From Streptomyces sp. YIM 130001 (GTDB taxonomy: Bacteria; Actinomycetota; Actinomycetes; Streptomycetales; Streptomycetaceae), in the NCBI RefSeq assembly GCF_003574445.1, contig NZ_KZ984558.1:1-64000 (forward strand): a stretch of 64,000 nt of DNA, read 5' to 3'. Under the pieces are notes generated by a model. That model was not told the origin of the DNA, searched no databases, and saw only the letters and a program-made list of their open reading frames with translations. Shown here piece after piece: positions 8,870-18,400 of this stretch (position 1 is the stretch's first letter; each line of letters begins with the position of its first letter). The position numbers and the translations under genes are program-made.

Positions 8870-8924
8870 CCTGCACCAGGCGCTACATATTGCACCGAGT
8901 GCAAGATGCGGCATAGGGTGCAGG
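8870..8924. promoter_or_regulatory. Nested TetR operator (four TGCAC half-sites)
   Basis: A perfect inner palindrome TTGCAC-CGA-GTGCAA (8890-8904) is flanked by an outer inverted pair CCTGCACC (8870-8877) and GGTGCAGG (8917-8924). Both share the same centre at 8897, with 19 bases between inner and outer half-sites. It fills the divergent TetR/SDR promoter. Confidence 0.75.
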
Positions 8925-8925
8925 C

Positions 8926-9738
8926 ATGATTCCGATCGATTTCTCCGGCCAGACCACGATCGTCACCGGCGCCAGCTCCGGCATCGGTGCGGCCTTCGCC
9001 CGCGAGCTCGCCCGCCGCGGGTCCGCTGTCGTCCTCGTCGCGCGCCGGCGCGACCGCTTGGAGGCGCTCGCCTCCGAACTGCGGGCACGGCACGGTGTGA
9101 GCGCCACGGCGATATCGCTGGATTTGAGTGAGCCGGGTGCGGGCCCGCGCCTTGCCGCCGATCTGACCCGGCGGGGCATCACCGTCGACGGCCTGGTGAA
9201 CAACGCCGGGTTCGGCACCGACGGCGCCTTTCACCAGGAGGATCCCGACCGCCTCGCCGACGAGATAGCCGTGGACGTCGCCAACCTCGTGGACGTCACC
9301 CGAGCGTTCATAGAGCCGCTCCGGACCTCGGGACGGGGCATCCTCGTCAACCTCGCGAGCATGGCCGCCTACACCCCCGCCCCCGCGATGGCCGTCTATG
9401 CCGCCTGCAAGGCGTTCGTCCTCAGCTTCACCGAGGCGCTCTGGTACGAGTCACGCGGCACCGGCCTGCGCGTACTCTCCCTCGCCCCTGGCCTCACCCG
9501 CACCGAGTTCTTCGACGATCTGGGCGGCGGGACCTACCGGGGCAGCTTTCAGACACCCGAGCAGGTGGTCGCCACCGCCATGCGGGCACTCGACCGCGGC
9601 CGCAGGCCCAGCGTGCAGTCGGGCCGCCTGAACGCATTCACGGTGAGGCTGCCGCGCATCTTCACTCGCCGGCGCGCCGTCCTGCTCAGCGGTATGGTCG
9701 CGGCGCGATCGTCCGGACGTGTGGCTGCGGCCGGCTGA
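8926..9738 (+). CDS. Short-chain dehydrogenase/reductase
   Basis: A 270-residue classical SDR. VTGASSGIGAAFARELARRG is the dinucleotide-binding glycine motif, LVNNAGFG the central stabilising motif, NLASMAA supplies the catalytic Ser and YAACK the Tyr and Lys. The C-terminal tail with an FTRRR segment resembles the YqjQ/DltE-like subgroup. Substrate unknown. The tight divergent pairing with a TetR gene suggests induction by a small-molecule ligand, perhaps the substrate. Confidence 0.88.
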   Translation: MIPIDFSGQTTIVTGASSGIGAAFARELARRGSAVVLVARRRDRLEALASELRARHGVSATAISLDLSEPGAGPRLAADLTRRGITVDGLVNNAGFGTDGAFHQEDPDRLADEIAVDVANLVDVTRAFIEPLRTSGRGILVNLASMAAYTPAPAMAVYAACKAFVLSFTEALWYESRGTGLRVLSLAPGLTRTEFFDDLGGGTYRGSFQTPEQVVATAMRALDRGRRPSVQSGRLNAFTVRLPRIFTRRRAVLLSGMVAARSSGRVAAAG

Positions 9739-9827
9739 GCGGGTTCGCGTGCGGGTGAGGGGCCGGGGGCGATGGCGCGCGTACGGCGTGGAGCGCGATC
9801 CGGGACCGCAGGGAGTACGCCCCGCAC

Positions 9828-11069
9828 TCACAGCCCCGACGGGCGCAAACTCCTCGCGTGCAGGGCCAGTTGCATATCGAACTGGGCCGCAGGATCGTGC
9901 AGCGCGGGCCCGAACACCTCGTCCAGCTGACGCAGTCGGTAGCGGACCGTCTGGGGGTGCACGGCGAGCCGGCTCGCCACCTCGCTGGCGTTGTGCCCGC
10001 TCTGCAGCCAGCACAACAGCGTCTCCGCCAAGCGCTCGCGCTGCGGGGAGCGCACATGGCGCAGCGGACGTAGACGGCGCTGCGCGAGCGCGTCGATCAA
10101 CGCCTCGTCCTGGAAGAGCAGCAGCGTCGAGAGATGGTCGGAGCAGGAGACGATCTCGGTGTCGGGCAGCACCCCGCGCCGGGACAACTCCAGCCCGTCC
10201 AGCGCCCAGCGCAGTGAACGGGCGCCTTCACGCAGCGGGACCGTGGGCCCGATGACGGCGCGCATCCCCGGCAGCGCCCCGGCGATCGCACGTGCCCGCC
10301 CGGGCCCGTCCGGGTCGGGGACCACGATCCGGCCGGGCTGCTCGTCGAACCGGGTCAGGAACTCCGGCGGCACGATGGGACGCCCCGACTTCGGGTGCAG
10401 CGCGTGATCGGTCACCACCACCGCCAACTCCCGTGGCAGCGGCCACTGCGCCGCACTCGCCAGATCGGAGATGGCCTCCGCCGACACCGGCGGATCCGTG
10501 GTCAGCAGATCGATGAGACGGGAACGCCGCTGCTGCAGTTCACCCGCGGCGTGCAGCCGCGCCTCGGTGTACCCGGCCGTGGTCGCCGCGGCCATCTCGT
10601 CCAGATGCAGAAAGAGCGCCTCCCCGAACGGCGCGAGCACCTGACGCGGCAGCTGCTCGGCCTCGACGAGCGCGCTGACCCGTCTCCACGTCACTCGGGC
10701 GCCGAGCCGCAGTGCGGCCTGGAAGGTGTCGAGACTGCGTCCCTCGTCGGCCTCGCCGCGGCCGATGTGCTGATAGGTCGCCCGCACCGGCTCCCAGTCC
10801 GCGCCCGCGCCCCCGAGCCGGGCGAGGAAGCCGGTGAGTGCCTGCTCCACCCCACGGTTCACCACATGCATGTACGTGTCGTCCATCGGCCGCGCGTACT
10901 CGGGTATCTCCGTACGGATCGCCCGGACGACCTCCGTGGTGATGTCGGGCATGAAGGGGCGCAGTTGCTCGTGCAGCCCGCCCGGCACGGGACCCGGTGC
11001 GGCGCGCGCCGGTTCCGGCCGGCCGCCCTGCGGTCCGTCGCCCACGAGCAACGGAGAACCATTCACCAT
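9828..11069 (-). CDS. PucR/CdaR-type transcriptional regulator
   Basis: About 413 residues with the layout of PucR-family activators: an N-terminal sensory region (LHEQLRPFMPDITTEVVRAI), a central GGDEF-like region and a C-terminal helix-turn-helix (SEVASRLAVHPQTVRYRLRQ). These regulators control purine, amino acid or polyketide-related genes; the target here is not known. I prefer the ATG at 11069 because GGAG lies 7 bases upstream; upstream in-frame starts at 11111 and TTG 11150 would lengthen it by 14 or 27 residues. It lies downstream of an aldehyde dehydrogenase in the same direction, its likely target. Confidence 0.82.
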   Translation of the reverse strand: MVNGSPLLVGDGPQGGRPEPARAAPGPVPGGLHEQLRPFMPDITTEVVRAIRTEIPEYARPMDDTYMHVVNRGVEQALTGFLARLGGAGADWEPVRATYQHIGRGEADEGRSLDTFQAALRLGARVTWRRVSALVEAEQLPRQVLAPFGEALFLHLDEMAAATTAGYTEARLHAAGELQQRRSRLIDLLTTDPPVSAEAISDLASAAQWPLPRELAVVVTDHALHPKSGRPIVPPEFLTRFDEQPGRIVVPDPDGPGRARAIAGALPGMRAVIGPTVPLREGARSLRWALDGLELSRRGVLPDTEIVSCSDHLSTLLLFQDEALIDALAQRRLRPLRHVRSPQRERLAETLLCWLQSGHNASEVASRLAVHPQTVRYRLRQLDEVFGPALHDPAAQFDMQLALHARSLRPSGL

Positions 11070-11165
11070 GACTTGCTCCATCTGCGCGAGGGACACAGGT
11101 CCGGTGAACATACCGTCGCCGAGGCGCCGGGGCCCATCGTTCGCGAACAAACCCCGAAGGCCACG

Positions 11166-11183
11166 TTGTCACCGCGGTGACAA
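11166..11183. promoter_or_regulatory. Perfect 18-bp palindrome between aldehyde dehydrogenase and PucR gene
   Basis: TTGTCACCG-CGGTGACAA is perfectly self-complementary with no spacer, which fits a dimeric repressor site better than a terminator. It lies 97 bases upstream of the preferred pucR-like start and 36 bases past the aldehyde dehydrogenase stop. ACCGCGGT is repeated directly afterwards. Confidence 0.6.
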
Positions 11184-11218
11184 ACCGCGGTGCGCGCAGG
11201 CGACGTCGAGCAGCGGAA

Positions 11219-12613
11219 TCAGGCGTCGCGGTAGGACAGCGTGGTCGCGTTGCAGAACTCGCGGATGCCGTGCCCCGCCAGTTCGCGCCCGTACCCCGAC
11301 CGCTTCACGCCGCCGAAGGGGAGACCCGGGTGCGAGGCCGTCATGCCGTTGAAGAAGATGCCGCCCGCCTCCAGATCCCGTACGAAGCGCCGGACGTCGG
11401 CGTCGTCGTCGGTCCACACATTCGAACTCAGGCCGAAGGACGTGTCGTTGGCGAGTTCGACCGCCTCGTCCAGGCTCTCCACCCGGTACAGCGTGGCCAC
11501 CGGACCGAACGCCTCCTCGCGGTGGATGCGCATGGCTTCGGTGATCCCGGCCAGGATCGTCGGCTCGTAGAACCAGCCCCGGTCGCGGTCCTTGGGGCGC
11601 TGCCCGCCGCACAGCGTGCTCGCTCCCCGTCGCACCGCGTCGTCGACCAGCTCCTCCAGATCCGTGCGCCCCTGCTCGGAGGAGAGCGGACCGACATCGG
11701 TGTTCTCCTCCATCGGATCGCCGACGGTCAGCGCCCGCATACCGACCACGAAGCGCTCCTCGAACTCCTCGTACACATCGGCGTGTACAAGAAACCGCTT
11801 GGCGGCGATACAGGACTGGCCGTTGTTCTGGACCCGGGCGGTCACGGCCGTGGTCGCCGCCCGCGCCACGTTCGCCGAGGGCATCACCACGAACGGGTCG
11901 CTGCCGCCGAGTTCGAGCACCGTCTTCTTGATCTCGTCGCCGGCCACGGACGCCACCGCACGGCCCGCCGGCTCGCTGCCCGTCAGCGTCGCCGCGGCCA
12001 CCCGCCGGTCGCGCAGTACGTCCTCCACCGCGCCCGAGCCGATCAGGAGAGTCTGGAAGCAGCCATCGGGGTACCCGGCACGCAGGAAGAGTTCCTGCAG
12101 GTAGAGCGCGGTCTGGGGGACGTTCGACGCATGCTTGAGCAGACAGGTGTTGCCCGCCATCAAGGCCGGCGCGGCGAACCGCACGACCTGCCACAGCGGG
12201 AAGTTCCAGGGCATCACGGCGAGGATCACGCCCAGCGGCCGGTAGTGCACCGCGGCCCGCACCGCACCCGAGTCCCGTACGTCCTCGTCCGCCGGGATCT
12301 CGTCGGCCAGCAGCTCCTCGGCGTGCTGCGCGTACCAGCGCATCGTCTTGACGCACTTCGCCGCCTCGGCGCGTGCGGCGACCACCGGCTTGCCCATCTC
12401 CGTCGTCATGGTGCGCGCGATCGCGTCCTCGTCCGCCTCGAGCAGTTCGGCGGCCCGCTCGAGGAGCGCCCCACGGTCGGCGAACGACGTGAGGCGGTGA
12501 CGGCCGAAGGCGGCAGCAGCGGCAGCGAGCCGCGACTCGATCTCCTGAGGCCCGAGGGCCTCGAAGGTCCTGAGGGTCTCGCCGGTGGTGGGATCGACGG
12601 TCGCGATGGCCAT
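11219..12613 (-). CDS. NADP-dependent aldehyde dehydrogenase (succinate-semialdehyde dehydrogenase type)
   Basis: A 464-residue ALDH. PWNFPLWQVVRFAAPALMAG is the cofactor-binding signature, VLELGGSDPFVV holds the general base Glu and NNGQSCIAAKRF the nucleophile Cys. The closest recognisable subgroup is the SSADH-like one that oxidises succinate semialdehyde or related short aldehydes. The ATG at 12613 has GAGGAGGAC 8 bases upstream; a longer frame to 13024 is an artefact. It precedes the PucR-type regulator in the same orientation, which may respond to its substrate. Confidence 0.88.
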   Translation of the reverse strand: MAIATVDPTTGETLRTFEALGPQEIESRLAAAAAAFGRHRLTSFADRGALLERAAELLEADEDAIARTMTTEMGKPVVAARAEAAKCVKTMRWYAQHAEELLADEIPADEDVRDSGAVRAAVHYRPLGVILAVMPWNFPLWQVVRFAAPALMAGNTCLLKHASNVPQTALYLQELFLRAGYPDGCFQTLLIGSGAVEDVLRDRRVAAATLTGSEPAGRAVASVAGDEIKKTVLELGGSDPFVVMPSANVARAATTAVTARVQNNGQSCIAAKRFLVHADVYEEFEERFVVGMRALTVGDPMEENTDVGPLSSEQGRTDLEELVDDAVRRGASTLCGGQRPKDRDRGWFYEPTILAGITEAMRIHREEAFGPVATLYRVESLDEAVELANDTSFGLSSNVWTDDDADVRRFVRDLEAGGIFFNGMTASHPGLPFGGVKRSGYGRELAGHGIREFCNATTLSYRDA

Positions 12614-12666
12614 GGCACTCGTCCTCCTCGGGAACCCTTCCCTACGCTCCCGACCCTCCCGCCGCC

Positions 12667-12702
12667 CGAACGGGGACGCAAGGCGGCAGCCGTCCCCGTT
12701 CG
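12667..12702. promoter_or_regulatory. 12-bp inverted repeat upstream of the aldehyde dehydrogenase
   Basis: CGAACGGGGACG (12667-12678) and CGTCCCCGTTCG (12691-12702) are perfect complements around a 12-base loop. It sits in the 224-base gap between divergent genes, so a leader hairpin or an operator is more likely than a terminator. Confidence 0.4.
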
Positions 12703-12837
12703 CCGAGGCGGCCGTCGCGCGGGACCCTGGAGACGTCAGCGACGGTCGGGCGACCCCACCAGGACGGCCGAGACCCGCCGTCGGGCCCGCGGCACCGCAG
12801 CCGGTGGCCTGACGGCCGCCGAGAGGAGCGACGAACG

Positions 12838-13209
12838 GTGAATGCGCAGAACAGGGCCACGGCGGACGTCGTGGTGGAACTGAGCGACTGCACCAGGGAC
12901 GACGCCCGCACGGTCTTCGCGGTCCTGGGCGACGCCTTCCACTGCGACCGAGGAGCCGACCAGGCGCCGAAGGAGGACTCCGCCGGGCACCCGAGCGTCT
13001 GGACGACGACGTACGACACCTCACGAGAGCGTGGCATGGCCCCGGCAGCGCCCCTCGGCGGCGAGGTCACTGCCGACATCCAGGGCGGCTACGCGGCCGT
13101 CGACCGACTGCACGAGGCGCTCGCCGCCGCCTTCGCGATCCGGGGCGAGGCGACGGCCTCCGGGGACGGCGAGAAGGACGTCCACCTGACCCTGGCGAGT
13201 AGTGGCTGA
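12838..13209 (+). CDS. Conserved small protein of unknown function
   Basis: A 123-residue hypothetical protein with a GTG start at 12838 preceded by GAGAGGAG about 9 bases away. It has no signal peptide or membrane segment; the C-terminal half (about residues 80-120) contains DIQGGYAAVDRLHEAL and ends DVHLTLASSG. I recognise no domain. Codon use is strongly GC3-biased, which supports it as a real gene. It stands alone between divergent and tandem neighbours. Confidence 0.6.
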   Translation: MNAQNRATADVVVELSDCTRDDARTVFAVLGDAFHCDRGADQAPKEDSAGHPSVWTTTYDTSRERGMAPAAPLGGEVTADIQGGYAAVDRLHEALAAAFAIRGEATASGDGEKDVHLTLASSG

Positions 13210-13285
13210 TCCAGGCACGGTGAGCTGCGGAAACACGCGTGTAACGCACCCCGGTTAGCGTGCGCTCCGGACAAGGAGGCAGCGC

Positions 13286-13825
13286 ATGCAGGACCACGCC
13301 GAGGCAGTGGAGATCAGGCCCGGGACCGGGGGAGACCTCGAGGAACTGACCCGGATCTACAACCACTACGTGACCGGGACCCCGATCACCTTCGACCTCG
13401 AACCGTTCACGGTCGACGAGCGCAAGGCCTGGCTCGACGCCCATCCGGAGCACGGTCCGCACCGCCTGCTCGTCGCGGACGTCGACGGCCGGGCACTCGG
13501 CTACGCGACGAGCAGCCCGTTCCGGCCCAAGCAGGCCTATCTCACGTCGGTCGAGACGAGCGTCTACCTCGCGCCGGACGCCGGCGGCCGGGGCCTCGGC
13601 ACCCGGCTTTACGAGGCGCTGTTCGAGGCACTCGCCGAGGAGGACGTGCACCGCGCCTACGCCGCGATCACGGTCCCGAACGAGGCCTCCTACCGGATCC
13701 ACGAACGCTTCGGCTTCGAGCCCAGGGGCGTGTTCACCGAGGTGGGCCGAAAGTTCGGCCGCTACTGGGACGTGGCCTGGTTCGAGAAGAGGCTCCAGAC
13801 CGACGGCTCCGACACGGCCGGCTAG
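13286..13825 (+). CDS. GNAT N-acetyltransferase of the phosphinothricin acetyltransferase type
   Basis: A 179-residue GNAT protein. IYNHYVTGTPITFD, VETSVYLAPDAGGRGLGTRL and ITVPNEASYRIHERFGFEPR follow the order and spacing of Pat/Bar and YncA enzymes, including the conserved N-terminal NHY and the acetyl-CoA loop GGRGLGTRL. The family N-acetylates phosphinothricin, methionine sulfone or similar small amines. Which substrate applies here cannot be told. Its RBS is AAGGAGG about 7 bases before the ATG. Confidence 0.82.
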   Translation: MQDHAEAVEIRPGTGGDLEELTRIYNHYVTGTPITFDLEPFTVDERKAWLDAHPEHGPHRLLVADVDGRALGYATSSPFRPKQAYLTSVETSVYLAPDAGGRGLGTRLYEALFEALAEEDVHRAYAAITVPNEASYRIHERFGFEPRGVFTEVGRKFGRYWDVAWFEKRLQTDGSDTAG

Positions 13826-13890
13826 AAGCCGGGTCCAACACTGCGGAGCATGTTGACGGTGCCCGTGAGCGACGGCGGTTCGTGCGCACG

Positions 13891-13919
13891 CGAGGAGTTC
13901 CGGCGCCGCGAACTCCTCG
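13891..13919. terminator. Inverted repeat between acetyltransferase and NUDIX gene
   Basis: CGAGGAGTTC (13891-13900) and GAACTCCTCG (13910-13919) form a 10-bp stem with a 9-base loop. Probably a terminator for the acetyltransferase, though an operator for the NUDIX gene 30 bases downstream is possible. Confidence 0.5.
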
Positions 13920-13948
13920 GCCGAATCGGTTCGTCTACGCTCCCTTTC

Positions 13949-14452
13949 ATGCCAGATCCCCGCCGGTCGTTCACCGCCGACGTCTGCGTCCATGTGCCCG
14001 TTCCCGGACCGGGCGAGGTCTGGGCGGTCGGCGCCGTCATCCTCAACCGCGATGGCGAAGCCTTCGCGCAGAGACGAAGCTCGGACCGACGTCTGTTTCC
14101 TGATTCCTGGGACATCGTGGGCGGTCACCTCGAGGCCGGGGAGTCACTCCTCGAAGCTCTCGCCCGTGAAGTCGAGGAGGAGACCGGCTGGCGCCTGACC
14201 CATGTGCGGCGATTCCTCGGCATCACGACCTGGACGGGCGACGATGGCGGTGGACTCCGTCACGAGGCCGATTACCTCGTCGAGGTCGACGGTGACCTGG
14301 AGAATCCCAGGCTTGAGTGGACCAAGCACTCTGCCTACGACTGGTTCGGCCCCGGCGACCTCGCCCGGCTCCAAGAGAACCGCAAGCCCGGGGAGTTCTT
14401 GATCCATGACCTCGTCGCACGTGCCGTCATGGGGCCCTCGGCCAAGTCATAG
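13949..14452 (+). CDS. NUDIX hydrolase
   Basis: A 167-residue NUDIX-fold pyrophosphohydrolase. The complete Nudix box is visible as GGHLEAGE followed by SLLEALAREVEEETGW, with the metal-binding REVEEE. The order DRRLFPDSWDIVGGH resembles 8-oxo-dGTP or nucleotide-sugar hydrolases, but substrate is not determined. The ATG at 13949 is preferred: no ribosome site is visible, and TACGCT just upstream could be a -10 box for a leaderless transcript. A longer frame from 13850 would run through the inverted repeat. Confidence 0.85.
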   Translation: MPDPRRSFTADVCVHVPVPGPGEVWAVGAVILNRDGEAFAQRRSSDRRLFPDSWDIVGGHLEAGESLLEALAREVEEETGWRLTHVRRFLGITTWTGDDGGGLRHEADYLVEVDGDLENPRLEWTKHSAYDWFGPGDLARLQENRKPGEFLIHDLVARAVMGPSAKS

Positions 14453-14456
14453 CGCT

Positions 14457-14487
14457 CCGGGTCACGGGTATGGACTCCGTGCCCCGG
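14457..14487. terminator. Probable terminator after the NUDIX gene
   Basis: An 11-bp stem with one mismatch (14457-14467 with 14477-14487) and 9-base loop begins 5 bases after the NUDIX stop. Confidence 0.55.
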
Positions 14488-14499
14488 TAGCTCCACGCT

Positions 14500-15387
14500 G
14501 TGCCGGTGGACTCTCCCCTGGTGACCGTCCTGGTGCCGCTCGTGCTTGCCGTGATCATGTTCGGGCTCGGTCTGAGTCTCACGGCTGACGACTTCCGGCG
14601 GGTTGCGGCGTATCCGCGCACCGTGTTGGTCGCGCTCGGCTGTCAGCTGGTGCTGCTGCCGGCTGTCTGCTTCGGACTGATTCTCGCCTTCGGTCTCGCG
14701 GCGGCGCCGGCGGTCGGCATGCTGCTGCTCGCCGCCTCGCCGGGCGGCACCATGGCGAACGTCTACAGCCACCTCTTCGGCGGTGACGTAGCCCTCAACA
14801 TCACGCTCACCGCAATCAACTCGGTGCTCGCCGTGTTCACCCTGCCGCTCGTGGTCAACCTCGCGATCGACTACTTCGAACCCGGCGACGGAGGCCAGGT
14901 GGGGCTCCAATTCACCAAGACACTGCAGGTGTTCGCGCTCGTCCTGATCCCCGTCGCCCTCGGCATGTACGCAAGGGCCCGACGCCTCGAACTCGCCCGG
15001 CGTGCGGAACGGCCGGTGAAGTTGCTCAGCCTGGTGATCCTGGCAGCGGTGATCGTCGCGGCGCTGGTGTCCGAGCGTGGCAACGTGGGGGAGTACCTGG
15101 CCGAAGTCGGCCTGGTGGCCACGCTGTTCAGTGTCGTCTCGCTCGCCACCGGCTACCTGGCCGCTCGGATCGCCAGCGGCGGCCATGCCCAGGGTGTCGC
15201 CGTGTGCATGGAGATCGGCATGCACAACACCTCCCTGGCCATGACCATCGCACTGAGCCCCACGCTGCTCGACAGCGCGGAGATCGCCGTACCCAGCGCG
15301 GTCTACGCGATCCTCGTGTACTTCACCGCCGGCGCGGCGGGCCTGCTGCTCAGGCGCGCGGCCGCGAAGACCACGGCCGGCACCTGA
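14500..15387 (+). CDS. Bile acid:sodium symporter (BASS/SBF) family transporter
   Basis: A 295-residue integral membrane protein with about 9-10 hydrophobic helices. Family features include LAVIMFGLGLSL near the N-terminus, LLLAASPGGTMANVYSHL (the sodium-site region) and EIGMHNTSLAMTIAL. BASS proteins take up bile acids, organic anions or keto acids with sodium. It is not next to the sterol genes, so a steroid substrate would be speculation. The GTG start at 14500 lacks a clear RBS; the N-terminus fits the family length. Confidence 0.85.
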   Translation: MPVDSPLVTVLVPLVLAVIMFGLGLSLTADDFRRVAAYPRTVLVALGCQLVLLPAVCFGLILAFGLAAAPAVGMLLLAASPGGTMANVYSHLFGGDVALNITLTAINSVLAVFTLPLVVNLAIDYFEPGDGGQVGLQFTKTLQVFALVLIPVALGMYARARRLELARRAERPVKLLSLVILAAVIVAALVSERGNVGEYLAEVGLVATLFSVVSLATGYLAARIASGGHAQGVAVCMEIGMHNTSLAMTIALSPTLLDSAEIAVPSAVYAILVYFTAGAAGLLLRRAAAKTTAGT

Positions 15388-15414
15388 ACGGGCAGCAGCC
15401 CCGCGACCCACCGG

Positions 15415-18400
15415 TCAGGGACGCCCGCTGAACTCCCAACGTCCGTGCCCCACCTGGTAGACGACGTGCCCCGGCTCGGTGCGGACGAACTTCGCACCTC
15501 GTGGTGCCTCGGCCGCCGACTTGGACGCGGCGGGCACATGCACCTCGGCCGTCGAGCCCACCGGCACCCGTACGGTCAGCCGTACCGCTTTGTCGATCCG
15601 CGACCAGGCGACCTCGGCCGGCCCCCGCACACTGTGCAACTCGGTGCGCGCCCAGTTGACCCCGGCCCTGGCGTCGGGACGCACGACGAAGGTGCGGTAC
15701 CCCGCGTCCCCGGGCCTGAGCCCGGCCACGTTCTCGTACAGCCACTGGGCGACCGTGCCCATGAAGTAGTGGTCGCGGGAGCGGGATTCCAGCTCCCACA
15801 TCTCCCACATCGTGTCGGCGCCGTTCTCGAACCAGTAGCCCCAACTCGGGTACGTCGTCTGGGTCGCGACGGCGTGGGCCACTTCGGGGTGGCCGGCGGC
15901 GCTCAGCGCGCGCAGCAGCACGCTGGTGCCGAGGCAGCCGGTGTTCAGGTGGTTGCCGCGCTTCTCGATGTCGGCCACCAGTGAGGCGGCGGCGCTCGCC
16001 CGTGCGCCTGCCGGTACCAGGCCGAAGGCCAGCGGCAGGCAGTTGTTGGTCTGCCGGTACTCCTTCTCCTTCGCCGTGCGGTAGTGGCCGTCCGGGCCGA
16101 GGAACTCCTTGTTGAATGCCTCCTTGAGCTTCTCGGCGGTGTCGCGGTAGCGGTCGCGCACGCTGGCCTCGCCGACCAGATCGGCCATGTCCGCGGTGTC
16201 GGTGAGCGCGCGGTGGAGGTAGGCCGTGGCGGTCAGTCGCGTGTCCTCGGGCGGGATACCGCTGGGGTGGCCCGGCGGCAGCCAGTCGCCGAGCGCGGTG
16301 ACCGCGAGTCCGTCCTCGAGGCGGTCGATCTCGTAGTCCAAGTAGCGGATCACGGCGGGCAGATGGGAGCGCACCACACGCTCGTCGCCGTACACCCGGT
16401 ACATCTCGCGCACCAGGAACGGATACACGGTGGTCCACTCGGGCGTGGGTGCCAGCTCCTTGTAGCCCCAGCCGCCGCTCGGCACGATCACCGGCGGCTG
16501 ACCCCGGTCGTTCTGACTGTCCGCCAGGTCGTCGAGCCATTTGCCGAGGAACCGGTGCATGCCGAGTGCGTACATCATGGTGGGTGCGCCCACCTGGGCG
16601 TCGCCGGTCCAGCCGTTCTTCTCGAACATCGGCGTGTCCGTCGGGTATCCGTGCAGATTGTTCAGGACGGTGCGCCGCATGGCCTTCTCGAACTGCTCGT
16701 ACTGCGGCTCCGAGCACCGGAAACTGCCGGTGTCCTCGACCGTGGAGTGCACGAGCCGACCGAGTACCTGTTCCGGTTCGGGCTTCTCGGGCAGGCCGCT
16801 GACCTGCACGTAACGGAAGCCCTTGTACGAGAACTTGGGCTCCCACACCTCGTCACCGTCGCCCGCACAGACGTATTCGTCCGTCTGGAAACGTCCCGGC
16901 ACATGCTCCGTCTCGGCGTGCACACTGCCGTCGTCCTTGAGCTTCTCGCCGTGCACAAGCCGGACGGTCGTCCCTGCCTTCGCCCGCACCTTGAGCCGCG
17001 TCCAGCCGGCCATCGTGCGGCCCATGTCGACGATCCAGTCGTCGCCGTGCGCCGTCACCGCGACCGGCCGAACCGTGTCCGTGATCTCGATGGACTCGAG
17101 CGGCTGCGCCCGCAGGCTGCCCTTCGGGGCGTCCTGGCGTTCGGGGCGCTCCCAGTCGCCGTCGTCGAAGCCCGGCTCCGTCCAGCCCCGCGGATTCTTC
17201 CGGGCGTCGTACGTCTCGCCCGCGTACTGGGAGTTGGAGAGTGTCGGCCCTTCGGCCATCCGCCAGGAGCCGTCGGACGACACCGTGCTGCGCGTGCCGT
17301 CGGGGTGGTCGATCTCCAGCTGGCCGAGCAGTCGGGGTTCGCCGTGCCACGGCGGCTTGTGCCAGTTCCAGACGTTGGACGTGGTCATGGCGTAGAAGCC
17401 GCGGCCCAGGGTCACGCCGATCGCGTTACGGCCCCGGCGGACGAGATCGGTCACGTCGTGCACCGCGTACAGGACGGTCTTGTCGTAGTCGGTGAAGCCG
17501 GGATCGAGGACCTGGCGGCCGACTCGTCGGCCGTTCAACTCCGCCTCGTAGTACGCGAGTCCGCTGATGTAGAGGCGTGCGCGGGTGATCGGCTTGCCCA
17601 CGGTGAACTCCCGCCGCAGCAGTGGCGCCGGCAGCTCGTCCCCGGTGGCCTTGGCGTCGTCACCCCACGGGCCCTCGCCGAACGGCACCAGTACCTCGGC
17701 CTCCGGCCAGCCGGAATCGTCGAAGTCCGCCTTCTGCCAGCCCTGTTGCTCCTCCTCGGCCGAACGCCAGCCGGCCCCGGTCACGCAGGTGTGCTCACCG
17801 TCCGAGCTCTGCACCACCAGCCGTACGAGCAGTCCGCCCGGGTCGACCTCGGCCGTGCCCCGGTTGGTGGCCCTGGCCGCGAGCACGATCCCGGCGCCGG
17901 ACCCGCGGACCTGCTCGGTCACGTCGGCGTACCGCCCGGTGCGCCAGCCGTCGGTCTGCTCGGGTGCGTGCAACACCTCCGCGCCGTCGAGGTACAGCGT
18001 GAAGTCGTCGTCGGCGGTCGCGACGAGCTCGGCCTTGGACACCTCGGCGCCCTGCGGCAGTTCGAGGTGACCGCGGAACCAGCGGGTGCCTGCGGGCGCG
18101 TCCTGTGGTGTGGCGCCGGGCGACCAGATCCACGAGGCCCCCTCGAAGCCGGGCGGCTCGGGGGCGGCGGGTGCGCCGATCCAGTGGCCCTGCCAGTCGT
18201 CCTTGCTCAGCGCCGTCTCCCACCAGCGCGCGGTGCTCCACTCGGACGGCTTGCCGTCGCCGTCCCAGACCCGGACCTGCCAGTGGTAGCGGGTGCGCGG
18301 CTTCAGGGCCGGTCCCGCGTACGGCACGCCGAAGGTGTCGGCCGACTCGACCCGGCCCGAGTCCCACAGCGGGCGCCCGCCGTCGCCCGGCGGCTCGGTG

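Noticed and set aside
13286..13825. Herbicide-resistance bar gene proper
   Set aside because: Family layout matches Pat/Bar, but the sequence differs widely from Bar as I recall it and no bialaphos genes are nearby.
14500..15387. BASS transporter as the steroid importer of the sterol module
   Set aside because: The family name suggests bile acids, but it lies 32 kb from the cluster, has no KstR-type box that I could see, and BASS members carry many other anions.
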